A stretch of DNA of 64,000 nucleotides from Rhizobium sp. TH2 (GCF_024707525.1 NZ_CP062231.1:5741501-5805500); one strand, 5' to 3'; shown: positions 26,669-36,460, numbered from the stretch's first letter. Program-made: numbers and translations. Notes: generated by a model not told the origin, from the sequence alone.

Positions 26669-26708
26669 CTGTCAAGAAGCTGCAATCAAACTGTTACGCA
26701 CCCGTCAC
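26669..26708 (+). promoter_or_regulatory. Tandem Pho boxes upstream of ugpB
   Basis: Four 7-mers with 4-base spacers: CTGTCAA (26669), CTGCAAT (26680), CTGTTAC (26691), CCGTCAC (26702). The 11-bp period and similarity to CTGTCAT match two adjacent PhoB boxes. They end 66 bases before the ugpB ATG. Phosphate-starvation control of ugp is known in E. coli; here it is inferred. Confidence 0.7.
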
Positions 26709-26774
26709 GGACGAGGCCTACTGGACGTTCCCGAAACCAAGGCCCGACGGCCTCAAAGGTGGGAAGGGAAAACC

Positions 26775-28073
26775 ATGATCCGGAAGCTCTCGTTTGCCGC
26801 ATTGGCATTCGCATTCACGACGACGTCCTCGCTCGCCGCGACCAACATCACGTGGTGGCATGGCATGGGCGGCCGCAACGGCGAAGTCATCAACGAAGTG
26901 GCGCAGAAATTCAACGCCGCGCAGGCCGAGTGCGTGCTGAATCCCGTCTCCAAGGGCACGTATGAGGAAGCGCTTGCCGCCGGCATCGCCGCCTTCCGTT
27001 CGGGCGAACAGCCGAACATCCTGCAGGTATTCGATGCTGGTGCCGCCACCATCATCAATGCCAAGGGTGCTGTCGTCCCCGCCGAGGACCTGATCACCAA
27101 GGCCGGCTACACGTTCGACCGCAATGCCTTCATCGAAGGCGTCCGCTATTTCTACGCCGATTCCGATGGCAAGTTCGTCGGCATGCCGTTCAATTCCTCG
27201 GCGCCCATCATGTACATCAACACCGACGCCCTGAAGAAGGCCGGTGTCGAGGCCCCCAAGACCTGGGAAGAATTCGAAGCCATCGCGCCGAAGCTCAAGG
27301 AAGCCGGCTTCATCCCGCTCGTCCAGGCACAGCTGACCTGGCAGTTCACCGAGAATTTCTTCTCGCGCAACAACATCCAGTTCGCCACCAACAACAATGG
27401 TTATGACTCGGTCGTCGATACCAAGATCCACGTGACCGATCCGAACCTGGTCATGATGTTCGAAAAGCTCAAGACCTGGTCCGATGAAGGCTACTTCGCC
27501 TATTACGGCGCCGGCTGGTCCGACAATCAGAAGGTCTTCGAAGAAAACAAGGCAGCTCTGTGGATCGGTTCGTCCGGCTCTTTCGGCGGCCTGAAGAAGA
27601 CTGCCCAGATGCCCTTCTCGGCGACTTTCCTGCCCTACTGGGGTTCAATCAAGGGCGCCGGCACGTCATCCTTCATCGGTGGCGCAGCGCTCTTCGCGAT
27701 GTCCGGCAAGCCTGATGCAGAGAACAAATGCGTTGCCGACTTCTTCCAGTTCCTGACCTCGCCCGAGATCCAGAAGTTCTACCATGAGGCAACCGGCTAC
27801 GTCGCCATCACCAAGGCTGCCTATGAGCTCACCAAGAAGGAAGGCTTCTACAAGGAGAACCCGGTTGCCGAAATCGGCATCCAGCAGCTGTCGCTGCCGT
27901 CGGGCGAGTGGTCGAAGGGTTATCGCCTCGGCTTCTACCCGCAGATCCGCGCCGTGATGGAACGCGAATATGGCCGTATCTTCTCGGGCGAAACCACCGT
28001 CAAGGAAGCCATGGAAACGATCGAGAAGGAAGGCAACGAGCTTCTCGCCCGTTTCGCCAAGACCGCCGGCTGA
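26775..28073 (+). CDS. ugpB: sn-Glycerol-3-phosphate ABC transporter, periplasmic binding protein
   Basis: 432 residues from the ATG at 26775 (GGAAGGGAA upstream), beginning with a signal peptide cut near SLAAT. The start of the mature protein, NITWWHGMGGRNGEVINEVAQ, and the GTYEEALAAGIAAFRSGEQP block are typical of UgpB in the family-1 solute-binding proteins. It captures glycerol-3-phosphate or glycerophosphodiesters. Tandem Pho boxes precede it and a rhizobial palindromic element separates it from ugpA. Confidence 0.9.
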   Translation: MIRKLSFAALAFAFTTTSSLAATNITWWHGMGGRNGEVINEVAQKFNAAQAECVLNPVSKGTYEEALAAGIAAFRSGEQPNILQVFDAGAATIINAKGAVVPAEDLITKAGYTFDRNAFIEGVRYFYADSDGKFVGMPFNSSAPIMYINTDALKKAGVEAPKTWEEFEAIAPKLKEAGFIPLVQAQLTWQFTENFFSRNNIQFATNNNGYDSVVDTKIHVTDPNLVMMFEKLKTWSDEGYFAYYGAGWSDNQKVFEENKAALWIGSSGSFGGLKKTAQMPFSATFLPYWGSIKGAGTSSFIGGAALFAMSGKPDAENKCVADFFQFLTSPEIQKFYHEATGYVAITKAAYELTKKEGFYKENPVAEIGIQQLSLPSGEWSKGYRLGFYPQIRAVMEREYGRIFSGETTVKEAMETIEKEGNELLARFAKTAG

Positions 28074-28088
28074 TTTAGCCTCTCGGTT

Positions 28089-28209
28089 GCCCCTCACCCT
28101 GACCCTCTCCCCGCTCGCGGGGAGAGGGGACGCCAGGATCGCCATCCGTGCCACAAATCCCTTCTCCCCGTTTTCACGGGGAGAAGGTGGCGGCAGCCGG
28201 ATGAGGGGC
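28089..28209. repeat. Rhizobial-type intergenic mosaic palindromic element
   Basis: The 121-base element is bounded by GCCCCTCA (28089) and TGAGGGGC (28202-28209). Inside are two hairpins: a perfect 12-bp stem CCCTCTCCCCGC / GCGGGGAGAGGG (28103-28128) and an 11-bp stem CCTTCTCCCCG / CGGGGAGAAGG (28160-28187). The layout is like the RIME-type repeats of rhizobia. It lies inside the ugp operon and may affect mRNA stability or attenuate ugpAEC. Confidence 0.75.
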
Positions 28210-28235
28210 GATTCTCAACGCCCGAAAGTCCTTTC

Positions 28236-29117
28236 ATGAAGCGCGTGCAGTTCTCGTCGCCCACTCTGCCTTATCTGTTGCTGGCGCCGCAGCTCGCCGT
28301 GATCTTCATCTTCTTCTATTGGCCGTCCGTGCAGGCGGTGCAATCCTCCTTCTATATCGAGGACCCGTTCGGCTTCGGCTCGACCTTCGTGGGGTTTGCC
28401 AATTATTCGGATGCGATCTTCTCGTCGCAATATCTGAAGATCGCCGAATTCACGACCATCTTCACCGCGCTGGTGACCTTCTTCGCGTTGTCGATCGGCC
28501 TGCTGCTGGCAATCAAGGCCGATGCCGTGATCCGCGGCGCCTCCGCCTACAAGACGCTGCTGATCTCGGTCTATGCCATCGCCCCGCCGGTCGCCGGCCT
28601 GATCGGCATGATGTTTTTCGACCAGCATATCGGCCCGTTCGTGAAGATCGCCGGCTATCTCGGCTGGGACATGAAGGTCGGGCTCAATTACTTCGACACG
28701 GCTTTCTCCATGGTCTTCGTATCGGTCTGGAAGCAGATCCCCTACAATTTCATCTTCTTTCTCTCTGGCCTGCAGGGCATTCCGGTCTCGGTGCGCGAGG
28801 CGGCCCTGATCGACTGCCGCAACGGGTTGAAACGCTTCTTCACCGTCATCCTGCCGCTGCTCGCGCCCACCGCCTTCTTCCTGCTGGTCATCAACGTCAC
28901 CTATTCGCTGTTCGACACCTTCGCCGTCATCGACGTGATGGTGAAGGACAAGGCCGCCAACAATCCGATCACGCTGGTCTACAAGGTCTATCTCGATGGC
29001 TTCCGGGGCAACGATATCGGCGGCTCGTCGGCGCAATCGGTGATCCTGATGATCGTCGTCTTCGTGCTCACCATTCTCCAGTTCCGCTTCATCGAGCGGC
29101 GCGTCCATTACAATTGA
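28236..29117 (+). CDS. ugpA: sn-Glycerol-3-phosphate ABC transporter permease
   Basis: 293 residues with six predicted TM segments. The permease EAA loop is VREAALIDCRNGLKRFFTVILPLLAP, which docks on the ATPase UgpC. The start ATG follows the palindromic element by 26 bases. It pairs with UgpE. Confidence 0.9.
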   Translation: MKRVQFSSPTLPYLLLAPQLAVIFIFFYWPSVQAVQSSFYIEDPFGFGSTFVGFANYSDAIFSSQYLKIAEFTTIFTALVTFFALSIGLLLAIKADAVIRGASAYKTLLISVYAIAPPVAGLIGMMFFDQHIGPFVKIAGYLGWDMKVGLNYFDTAFSMVFVSVWKQIPYNFIFFLSGLQGIPVSVREAALIDCRNGLKRFFTVILPLLAPTAFFLLVINVTYSLFDTFAVIDVMVKDKAANNPITLVYKVYLDGFRGNDIGGSSAQSVILMIVVFVLTILQFRFIERRVHYN

Positions 29118-29130
29118 GAGGGCGGCGGAC

Positions 29131-29973
29131 ATGTACAAGACCAAGCCTCTCGACCACCTGATCCTGATCCTCGGCTGCCTGCTGATGGTGACGCCCGTGC
29201 TTGTCGCCTTCATGACCTCGACGCACGAGGCGGCGGAAATTCATTCCAAGGGCCTGATGCTCTCCTGGGGCAATCATTTTGAAGAGACCTATACCAAAGT
29301 GCTCACCCAGAAGGGCGGCTTCACTGGCGAGGTGACCGGCGCTCGCATGCTGCTCAATTCCTTCATCCTCGGCATCGGCTTCGCACTCGGCAAGATCGTG
29401 CTATCCATGCTGGCGGCCTACGCGATCGTCTATTTCCGCTTCCGGCTGGCGACCTTCTCCTTCTGGGTAATCTTCACCACGCTGCTGCTGCCGCTCGAAG
29501 TCCGTATCGTGCCGTCCTATCAGGTGATGTCGAACCTGCATCTGCTCAACACCTATACCGGTCTTATCGTGCCGCTGCTGGCATCCGCCACCGGCACATT
29601 CTATTTCCGCCAGTTCTTCATGTCGGTGCCCGATGAACTGCTCGAAGCCGCGCGCATCGATGGTGCGGGGCCGTTCCGCTTCTTCATCGATATCCTATTA
29701 CCGATCTCGCGCACGATGATCGCGGCGATCTTCATCATCATGTTCGTCTATGGCTGGAACCAGTATCTCTGGCCGATGCTGATGACCACCGACGAGAGCT
29801 TCTACACGCTGATGCGCGGCATCAAATCGATCCTGCAAGTGTGGATCGGCTCGCAGATCCCCGATTACAACGAGGCCTTCGCGCTTGCCGTGCTCGCCAT
29901 GCTGCCGCCGGTCCTGCTCGTCGTGATCTTCCAGCGCTGGTTCATCAAGGGCCTCACAGAGAGCGACAAGTAG
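29131..29973 (+). CDS. ugpE: sn-Glycerol-3-phosphate ABC transporter permease
   Basis: 280 residues, six predicted TM segments, EAA loop [21 protein letters not shown]. It begins 13 bases after ugpA and is the second half of the translocation channel. No frameshift or truncation seen. Confidence 0.9.
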   Translation: MYKTKPLDHLILILGCLLMVTPVLVAFMTSTHEAAEIHSKGLMLSWGNHFEETYTKVLTQKGGFTGEVTGARMLLNSFILGIGFALGKIVLSMLAAYAIVYFRFRLATFSFWVIFTTLLLPLEVRIVPSYQVMSNLHLLNTYTGLIVPLLASATGTFYFRQFFMSVPDELLEAARIDGAGPFRFFIDILLPISRTMIAAIFIIMFVYGWNQYLWPMLMTTDESFYTLMRGIKSILQVWIGSQIPDYNEAFALAVLAMLPPVLLVVIFQRWFIKGLTESDK

Positions 29974-29998
29974 CCATGCAATTCAAAAGGATGCCGCT

Positions 29999-31063
29999 GT
30001 GGCGCGTATAGAAATCAGCCAGGTCTCAAAGATCTACTCCAACGGCATGACCGCCGTGAACGGCGTCTCGGTCGATGTTGCCGATGGCGAGTTCATCGTG
30101 CTGGTCGGACCCTCCGGCTGCGGAAAATCGACGCTTCTGCGCATGGTCGCGGGCCTCGAGGATATCTCGAAGGGCGAGGTGAAGATCGGCGAGAAGGTCG
30201 TCAACAAGACCGATCCGGCCGACCGCGACATCGCCATGGTGTTCCAGAACTACGCGCTCTATCCGCATATGACCGTCTACGACAATCTCGCTTATGGCCT
30301 CAAGAACCGTGGTACGCCGAAGCCCGAGATCGCGGCCCGCGTCGCGGAAGCAGCGAAAATGCTGGAACTCGAACCCTATCTGGAGCGCAAGCCTCGCGCA
30401 CTCTCCGGCGGCCAGCGCCAGCGCGTCGCCATGGGCCGCGCCATCGTCCGCAAGCCGGCCGCCTTCCTGTTCGACGAACCGCTCTCCAATCTCGACGCCA
30501 AGCTCCGCGTCTCGATGCGTGGCGAAATCCGAAAGCTGCAGCGCCGGCTCGGCACCACCTCGATCTATGTCACCCACGACCAGCTCGAAGCCATGACGCT
30601 GGCCGACCGGCTGGTGGTGCTCAATGCCGGCCAGATCGAGCAGATCGGCAGCCCGCTCGATATCTACCACAAGCCCGCCTCCACCTTCGTCGCCGGTTTC
30701 ATCGGCTCGCCGGCGATGAACCTGCTGAATGCCACGCGCAGCGACGGCAGCTGGAAGTTCGGCGATCAGGCGATCGCGAAAGCTTCGAACGGAGATGCAA
30801 CCGTCACCCTCGGCATGCGCGCGGAAGACCTGACCATCGCCGCCCCCGGCGGCGCCAGTTTCACCATGAAGCTCGATTATGTCGAGGAACTCGGCGCCCA
30901 GCGCCTGCTGCATGGCGTGATCGACGGCCAGCCACTCGTCGTCGCGACCGCGCTCGAAGATGATTTCGACGGCGAGATCGACCTGGCGATCGACCCGGCG
31001 GACGTGCATTATTTCGCGACCGGCACCGGTAGGCGTATCGATGTGGTAAAAGCTAGCTCCTGA
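29999..31063 (+). CDS. ugpC: sn-Glycerol-3-phosphate ABC transporter ATPase
   Basis: 354 residues with a GTG start at 29999 (AAAAGG upstream). Walker A is GPSGCGKST, the signature is [15 protein letters not shown], Walker [12 protein letters not shown], and a C-terminal TOBE domain follows, as in MalK-like ATPases. A ugpQ phosphodiesterase gene is not seen after it; instead the next gene is gshB, so glycerophosphodiester hydrolysis must be encoded elsewhere. Confidence 0.9.
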   Translation: MARIEISQVSKIYSNGMTAVNGVSVDVADGEFIVLVGPSGCGKSTLLRMVAGLEDISKGEVKIGEKVVNKTDPADRDIAMVFQNYALYPHMTVYDNLAYGLKNRGTPKPEIAARVAEAAKMLELEPYLERKPRALSGGQRQRVAMGRAIVRKPAAFLFDEPLSNLDAKLRVSMRGEIRKLQRRLGTTSIYVTHDQLEAMTLADRLVVLNAGQIEQIGSPLDIYHKPASTFVAGFIGSPAMNLLNATRSDGSWKFGDQAIAKASNGDATVTLGMRAEDLTIAAPGGASFTMKLDYVEELGAQRLLHGVIDGQPLVVATALEDDFDGEIDLAIDPADVHYFATGTGRRIDVVKASS

Positions 31064-31186
31064 CGGGCTTGCCTTGGCCGGTGCCGCGTCCTACATCATG
31101 CGAACTTCGGGGCAACGCCAGGAAAAGTGTGAAGCGGTTTTCCGTCCGGCGTTGCATCCAGCCGAAATTGTTTCAGGGGATTGAAT

Positions 31187-32134
31187 ATGGCGCGGATCAC
31201 CAATGTCGCCGTCCAGATGGACCATGTGTCTTCCATCAATATCGCGGGCGACTCGACCTTCGCCATGAGTCTCGAGGCGCAGGCCCGCGGCTACAAGCTG
31301 TTCCACTACACGCCGAACCAGCTCTCGATGCGCGACGGCAAGATCCATGCGACCGCCGAACCGATGGAACTGCGCGACGTCAAGGGCGATCATTTCACGC
31401 TCGGACAGCCCGAGAAGATCGACCTCTCAACCATGGATGTAGTCTTGCTCCGCCAGGACCCGCCGTTCGACATGGCCTATATCACCGCCACCCACCTGCT
31501 CGAACGCATTCATCCGAAGACGCTTGTTGTCAACGATCCCGCCTGGGTGCGTAACTCGCCGGAAAAAATCTTCGTTACCGAATTCGCCGACCTGATGCCG
31601 AAGACGCTGATCACCCGCGACCCCAAGGAAATCGCCGATTTCCGCGCCGAGATGGGCGATATCATCCTCAAGCCGCTCTACGGCAATGGCGGCGCCGGTG
31701 TCTTCCACTCCACGCGCGACGACCGCAATTTCTCATCGCTGATGGAAATGTTCGCCCAGATGTTCCGCGAGCCCTTCATCGCGCAGGAATACCTGCCTGA
31801 TGTGCGGGCGGGCGACAAGCGCATCCTGCTTGTCGATGGCGAACCGGTGGGCGCGATCAACCGCGTGCCGGCCGAGAATGATGCCCGCTCCAACATGCAT
31901 GCCGGCGGCCGGCCGGAACATACCGAGCTCACCGCCCGCGAACGCGAAATCTGCACCCGTATCGGTCCTGCTTTGCGAGAAAGGGGCTTCATCTTCGTCG
32001 GCATCGACGTGATCGGCGACTACATGACCGAGATCAACGTCACCTCGCCGACCGGCATCCGCGAAGTCAAGCGCTTCAGTGGCGTCGATGTCGCGGCACT
32101 GATGTGGGACGCCATCGAGCGCAAGCGCGCCTGA
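31187..32134 (+). CDS. gshB: Glutathione synthetase
   Basis: 315 residues from the ATG at 31187, with CAGGGGATT upstream. ATP-grasp enzyme of the prokaryotic GshB type: [12 protein letters not shown] is the ATP-binding glycine-rich loop, and [24 protein letters not shown] carries the metal and substrate residues. It joins gamma-glutamylcysteine and glycine. It is the last clearly housekeeping gene before the accessory region. Confidence 0.93.
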   Translation: MARITNVAVQMDHVSSINIAGDSTFAMSLEAQARGYKLFHYTPNQLSMRDGKIHATAEPMELRDVKGDHFTLGQPEKIDLSTMDVVLLRQDPPFDMAYITATHLLERIHPKTLVVNDPAWVRNSPEKIFVTEFADLMPKTLITRDPKEIADFRAEMGDIILKPLYGNGGAGVFHSTRDDRNFSSLMEMFAQMFREPFIAQEYLPDVRAGDKRILLVDGEPVGAINRVPAENDARSNMHAGGRPEHTELTAREREICTRIGPALRERGFIFVGIDVIGDYMTEINVTSPTGIREVKRFSGVDVAALMWDAIERKRA

Positions 32135-32563
32135 CGCTTACGAATACACGCGTGGCGAGTCGCCGGTTGAATGGGCTTGTTCTCATCGCACAACCAGATA
32201 CAACCGAATTGCATCCATGTCGCGATTTTGTTCGTAAATTGTTCTTGTTTTATTCCATAATCCATGCTTGATTGCAATCGTTAACTGCTAAAACGTGCAT
32301 TTCAGCTGGCTTGGCGGGAAATTCAGGGGCATCGGCGATGGTGGCAAGGGTTTCGACGGTTGCATTCCAGGGGATCGAAGGCGCGCCCGTCGACGTGCAG
32401 GTGATGATCGGCCCCGGTAAGGTCAACATGCAGATGTTGTAGAGGATTAACATTTGCAGACACAATATTTTTTGCCGCGCCCATCCCACCAATTTTGCCT
32501 TGACATCCTTGTGATAGCGCGGCGGCCAACCGGTCGTTACTCCAGGAGGATTGGTAACGCTCG
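32135..32563. other. Spacer at the start of the accessory region
   Basis: 429 bases with no convincing gene. It contains copy 1 of the three-copy repeat (32431-32451) and a minus-strand open frame of 59 codons (32250-32429) beginning next to that repeat, which I cannot support further. A short dyad CGTTAC/GTAACG (32535-32559) follows the L,D-transpeptidase stop but has no T-run. Confidence 0.4.
32431..32451. repeat. Three-copy intergenic repeat, copy 1
   Basis: CAGATGTTGTAGAGGATTAA plus C. The same core recurs at 44378 and 50145. Here it overlaps a small dyad CAACAT-GCAG-ATGTTG. Nature unknown (small RNA, operator or remnant of a mobile repeat). Confidence 0.5.
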
Positions 32564-33544
32564 CTAGTCGATGAATTTGACAGCAACCCCCGGCTTGACC
32601 ATGCCTGCAAGCTCTTCGGCATCCCAATTGGTCAAACGAACACATCCATGCGAACCGACCTTGTCGATGAGTTCCGGCTCAGGCGTTCCGTGAATGCCGT
32701 AGGTTGGCTCGGTCAGATCAATCCAAACCGTGCCAACAGGACCATTAGGACCGCCTGGTAATTCTAATGCCTTTTTGTTCTCGCCTTGTTGGAAATTGAC
32801 CTTTGGGTTGTAGGAATAAACTGGCATGCGTGAGACACCCTTCACCTTATGGGTACCTTTGGGGGAAGGGGAGTCTTCACTGCCGATGGTGGCGGGATAC
32901 ACGCTGAGCAGCGATCCATCCTCCGCAAACGCGAAGGCTTCTCCAGATTTTCTGCGAATTTCGATCCGTTTGACCGTACCGGACTTTGCCGCGCCGGGCA
33001 TAGCTACTTCGATCTTTTCGCCTGGAGTGAAGCCAGCAGCGGGATTGAGCGCCTTAAGCAGGCCCACATCCATGTGAAACCGTTCAGCGAGTTTTTCCTC
33101 GACGCTGGTATAGGCCAGGTGCTCCATTTTGGCCTGCTCCGCGTAATCCTTTGGAATGCGCTCAACCAAATCTTTTGCGTCATCTGCCGTGATTACATAG
33201 GCCTGAATGACAGGCACTTTGTCCTCAAGCCTATCCAGCACCTTGTTGTCCAGCTTCCCATCGACCGGCATATCCCGCATTGCCTCGAACCCGGCGACAG
33301 CCTTGCTGAGGTTTTCGCCGAAGTATCCGTCGATCACTCCTGGCGAAGCACCAGCTCGATCGAGCAGGACCTGAAGATGGACAATGGCGGGATCAGGCTC
33401 GGAGGGTGTTGCATTTGGCGCTTCACCTGGCAAGGCGGCGATATCGGCACTGTTGACAGCTTGCGCGTCGATCGAAGCAGCGAAAGCCGGACTGCAGAGA
33501 GTCAGAGCTGTCGAAAGGGCTAGGTGGCGGATTGTGTTTCTCAT
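32564..33544 (-). CDS. L,D-transpeptidase family protein
   Basis: 326 residues from the ATG at 33544. Domain order: signal peptide (about 1-23), a peptidoglycan-binding-1 type region (VIDGYFGENLSKAVAGFEAM), a linker, and a C-terminal YkuD catalytic domain with the signature HGTPEPELIDKVGSHGCVRL, where the Cys is the nucleophile. It acts in the periplasm on 3-3 cross-links or lipoprotein attachment. Alphaproteobacteria typically carry many such paralogues. Confidence 0.88.
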   Translation of the reverse strand: MRNTIRHLALSTALTLCSPAFAASIDAQAVNSADIAALPGEAPNATPSEPDPAIVHLQVLLDRAGASPGVIDGYFGENLSKAVAGFEAMRDMPVDGKLDNKVLDRLEDKVPVIQAYVITADDAKDLVERIPKDYAEQAKMEHLAYTSVEEKLAERFHMDVGLLKALNPAAGFTPGEKIEVAMPGAAKSGTVKRIEIRRKSGEAFAFAEDGSLLSVYPATIGSEDSPSPKGTHKVKGVSRMPVYSYNPKVNFQQGENKKALELPGGPNGPVGTVWIDLTEPTYGIHGTPEPELIDKVGSHGCVRLTNWDAEELAGMVKPGVAVKFID

Positions 33545-33898
33545 CACCGTAGAAGTTTATGCAGCTCAAGTTGTTCCTTTCGGCTCGCCAAGTCCAACTG
33601 GTCGGCACCCGCCTCGCAGTGTCCGTTTGGACCCAATGACAAGCATACAGCCATGTCGCTTTTGCTTAAGACTGTATCGGCACCCATGATAAGTCCCTTA
33701 ATGTTGAGCTTCTGGTCCACAGGCGAGTTCCTCCGCGACCTCGAACCTGACGATAATTCTCTCCAGGGCGAGCTCAACCGCCATAGCCAATCGGGTGCTT
33801 CGCATTTTATTAACATTGTTAGCAAAGACTGTCGGCCACGCATCGATTGGAAACGATCGAGGTGAGTTGCCCCTCAAAACGAGCGACAGGCGATCACG
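33545..33898. other. Spacer upstream of the L,D-transpeptidase
   Basis: 354 bases. A minus-strand frame of about 47 codons starting within it overlaps the transpeptidase start, but it has no ribosome site or recognisable motif, so I do not call it a gene. The region should hold the promoters of the transpeptidase and of the response-regulator gene. Confidence 0.35.
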
Positions 33899-34285
33899 AT
33901 GTCATCTAAACTCACAGTACTCGTCGTCGAGGACGAACCCCTGATCCGGCTCGCGCTTGTGTCCGCCCTCGAGGACGAAGATTACGCCGTAGTCGAGGCC
34001 CGAACAGTCCTTCAAGCGATTGCCATGCTAGCCAAGTACGATGTCCATGCTGTGGTAACCGATGTCGACATGCCCGGAGGACTTTCCGGTCTAGACTTGG
34101 TCGACATGGTCGCAGGATTTTCCCGAACGATGGGAATCATAGTCACGTCCGGTCGGGCGATACCTCCTGAAAATGCCTTACCTGCAGGCGTAATTTTCCT
34201 TTCCAAGCCCTACGCGTTGGAGACCGTCGTAGCTGAACTTGCAAGCCAACTTCGCACGCGCCCCGCCGCCATGGCTCGGCGATAG
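33899..34285 (+). CDS. Stand-alone response regulator receiver domain
   Basis: 128 residues, one CheY-like domain. The acidic pair is in VVEDEP, the phosphoacceptor Asp in VVTDVDMPGG, and the conserved Lys in FLSKPY. There is no output domain and no histidine kinase nearby, so it is an orphan receiver that may act in a phosphorelay or compete for phosphoryl groups. Confidence 0.85.
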   Translation: MSSKLTVLVVEDEPLIRLALVSALEDEDYAVVEARTVLQAIAMLAKYDVHAVVTDVDMPGGLSGLDLVDMVAGFSRTMGIIVTSGRAIPPENALPAGVIFLSKPYALETVVAELASQLRTRPAAMARR

Positions 34286-34350
34286 ATATCGCCGAAAGAA
34301 GGGATTGTACGTGATCTCAGCGGCCTGGCGACCTGCACTTTCGCCCCACG

Positions 34351-34695
34351 CTAGCGGAGGAGTCCGTCCCGCCCGAAATCGTCCCATCCGGCCAATTTCG
34401 AGGAAGCATCCTCAGGTCCCCATTCCGACTTGAGCTTAGCTTTGCCTGCTTTCTTGGACGCATGCGAGAGCTTCGCGTGATATGCGGCCCCACGCCTATT
34501 CTCCAACCTGGTAGCGACGTCTTCCTCACGCCATTCATCGACGGCTCCTCAATCCAGCAGATTTTCAACGACCCGTGGGTCGAAAACGTGAAACGTGATT
34601 TGAATTGCGCGTCCTCGCAGTCTGACAGTTCGAATGCCGGCAATAGGCAGGCGGCCATTTGCCCAAAATGTAGCGGTGTTTACGATGCCCGATCA
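34351..34695 (-). pseudogene. Degraded gene remnant with in-frame TGA
   Basis: In one minus frame two protein-like stretches lie end to end, separated only by TGA at 34551-34549. The first ends RGRAIQITFHVFDPRVVEN-LLD; the second begins GAVDEWREEDVATRLENRRG and ends at TAG 34353-34351 after a Lys-rich and acidic tail. Reading through the stop gives about 115 residues, as if a CGA codon had become TGA. No start codon is visible upstream. I do not recognise the family. Confidence 0.35.
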
Positions 34696-34813
34696 ACAAG
34701 CGTACCAGCCAACTTTGTGATGCCGTAACCGCCGGAATGGCGATGTATTATGCAACCTTGACTCTAGTTTGAATCCTGCCACACTCCGGCGGTCACCTTC
34801 GGACGAGGATAAG

Positions 34814-35080
34814 ATGGCCGACATACAGGTTACCTGCATCAAGAAAATTCCGCGTAATGACCCATATGAGGGTATCACCCACTTAGGCAATTCGTCCGGC
34901 AAATGGATGCGCCAGGATGTGATCGCCTGGATAGAGCGCAAAGCGCACACGTTCTACACTCGCGTGGACAGCAATCGCGGCGCCATCGGCATCATTAATC
35001 GTGCGACCGGCAAGTACCTTCGGACCTACGCCGACGGCCAATGGAACGATAATCCGCTCTCGCTGCCCGAATGCCGTTAA
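34814..35080 (+). CDS. DUF3892 domain protein
   Basis: 88 residues from the ATG at 34814 (GAGGATAAG upstream). The pattern fits DUF3892: an opening MADIQVTCIKKIPRNDPYEG, a central HLGNSSGKWMRQDVIAWIE and a closing YLRTYADGQWNDNPLSLPEC. Members are small, of unknown role. It overlaps the next gene by 10 bases. Confidence 0.75.
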   Translation: MADIQVTCIKKIPRNDPYEGITHLGNSSGKWMRQDVIAWIERKAHTFYTRVDSNRGAIGIINRATGKYLRTYADGQWNDNPLSLPECR

Positions 35081-35295
35081 ACCGAAAATTGATTGCCTCA
35101 GTGGCGGTCGCCGGCCTTCTGTTGGCAACGCCTGCCCTTGTCACAGCACAGGAATGCTCACCACGCAAAACCTGTTCGAAGATACAATCATGTGACGAGG
35201 CACGTTGGTATCTCGAAAACTGTCCGTGGGGCGGCAGGCTCGACCGTGACGGTGACGGCAGTCCATGCGAGACTTTGTGCGGCAGCGCGGATTGA
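35071..35295 (+). CDS. Small secreted Excalibur-like calcium-binding protein
   Basis: 74 residues: signal peptide (about 1-26, cut near VTAQE) and a cysteine-rich body with the Excalibur loop LDRDGDGSPCE, a DxDxDGxxCE motif. Such domains are found alone or attached to thermonucleases, and a thermonuclease homologue does occur 480 bases downstream. Extracytoplasmic; calcium binding is inferred. Confidence 0.75.
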   Translation: MPLNRKLIASVAVAGLLLATPALVTAQECSPRKTCSKIQSCDEARWYLENCPWGGRLDRDGDGSPCETLCGSAD

Positions 35296-35387
35296 CAGCG
35301 CTGCGCTGCGCAACGCTACGCTTGGTTGGCTGATTAGATGAAATCACTCCGGCGAACGTCTCAAGTTTCAAATGGTCTCGGTTCTCC

Positions 35388-35700
35388 CTATCGCCGCGCC
35401 TGTTTCATGGGCGCCATGGCGCATTGATAGCCGCCGATTGGGCGCGATGACTGCTTAAGGGCTTCAAAGGCTGCGCGTGCTACTATGACATTGTTAGCGC
35501 CGCCCATTGCTTCCAGGATGTTGGTCGTGGGCATAGACCTCATAAATGGTGTTGTTGAAAACGTCGCGCGCCCTAGCCGCATCTGGGGTGTAGTTGCCCG
35601 GCAGCGGTTCAATGGCATCGGCCTCGCCAACTTTGCAAATGAATGCGTCAGTGGGGCAATGAGCCAGGCCGACAAAGTTCCCTCTCCAACCATAGCTTAA
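35388..35700 (-). pseudogene. Frameshifted remnant, unidentified
   Basis: Two minus frames each carry one coding-like half. The first reads YGWRGNFVGLAHCPTDAFIC…RDVFNNTIYEVYAHD and the second continues NILEAMGGANNVIVARAAFE…GGYQCAM. They join near 35520-35530, where a one-base shift restores continuity. No start is evident. Family not recognised. It may be a remnant gene or, less likely, two overlapping spurious frames. Confidence 0.35.
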
Positions 35701-35775
35701 CGCAACGACTTCGATACAATCGCGCAGATCGAGTCGAGCAGGTGCGCGATCAGCGCGTGAAAGAGAATTCGTGAA

Positions 35776-36456
35776 ATGCAAAAGCCAGCGGCGGATACAG
35801 TGAAGTTTGGGTCGGTTTTGGTGGTGGCGTTCATTATAGGCAGTGGAAAAGCGGAAGCGAGCTCGCTCAGAGTGATAGACGGCGATACCATTCAAAAGAA
35901 CGATGTCACCATTCGTCTTCATGGAATTGACGCGCCAGAAGCCGGGCAGAAATGTAACGGGGCCGGTAGTAAGAAGTGGAATTGCGGCCAAGTCGCCATC
36001 GCCGAGCTTGAATCTCTAGTTTTGGCAGGCGCAGAGCCAGTCTGCGATGATCGAGGGCAGGATGGCTACGGCCGGACGATAGGTGTCTGCAAGGTCGGGG
36101 ATGTTGACATCAACGCAACCATGGTGATGACAGGCAAAGCCTGGGCGTTTCGCAAATACTCGACCGACTACGCGTCCATAGAAGACGACGCGCATGCCAA
36201 ACGCGTCGGCATCTGGCAGGCCGACACCCAAGCTCCATGGGATTATCGTGCGGAGAAATGGGCAGGCGCGGAACAGGAAAGCCCAAACGGTTGCCCAATA
36301 AAGGGAAATATCTCGGAGAAAGGCCATATCTACCACGCGCCATGGTCGCCCTGGTACAAGCGCACGAAGGTCAACGTCGCAAAGGGGGAGCGCTGGTTCT
36401 GCACCGAGGGCGAGGCCGTTCAGGCGGGCTGGCGTGCGCCCCAATGGGGTCGTTAG
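35776..36456 (+). CDS. Thermonuclease family protein (SNase-like)
   Basis: 226 residues: an N-terminal hydrophobic export segment (VLVVAFIIGSGKAEA), a staphylococcal-nuclease domain (SLRVIDGDTIQKNDVTIRLHGIDAPEAGQKC, with the RLHGIDAPE Arg and DGDT metal site) and a C-terminal cysteine-containing tail (NGCPIKGNIS…GERWFCTEGEAVQAGWRAP) common in rhizobial members. It cuts nucleic acids outside the cytoplasm. It converges on the next operon with a 4-base gap. Confidence 0.82.
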   Translation: MQKPAADTVKFGSVLVVAFIIGSGKAEASSLRVIDGDTIQKNDVTIRLHGIDAPEAGQKCNGAGSKKWNCGQVAIAELESLVLAGAEPVCDDRGQDGYGRTIGVCKVGDVDINATMVMTGKAWAFRKYSTDYASIEDDAHAKRVGIWQADTQAPWDYRAEKWAGAEQESPNGCPIKGNISEKGHIYHAPWSPWYKRTKVNVAKGERWFCTEGEAVQAGWRAPQWGR

Positions 36457-36460
36457 CCCT

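Noticed and set aside
33544..33843. Minus-strand frame of 99 codons before the L,D-transpeptidase
   Set aside because: No ribosome site, no motif, and it only overlaps the next start by chance-like positions.
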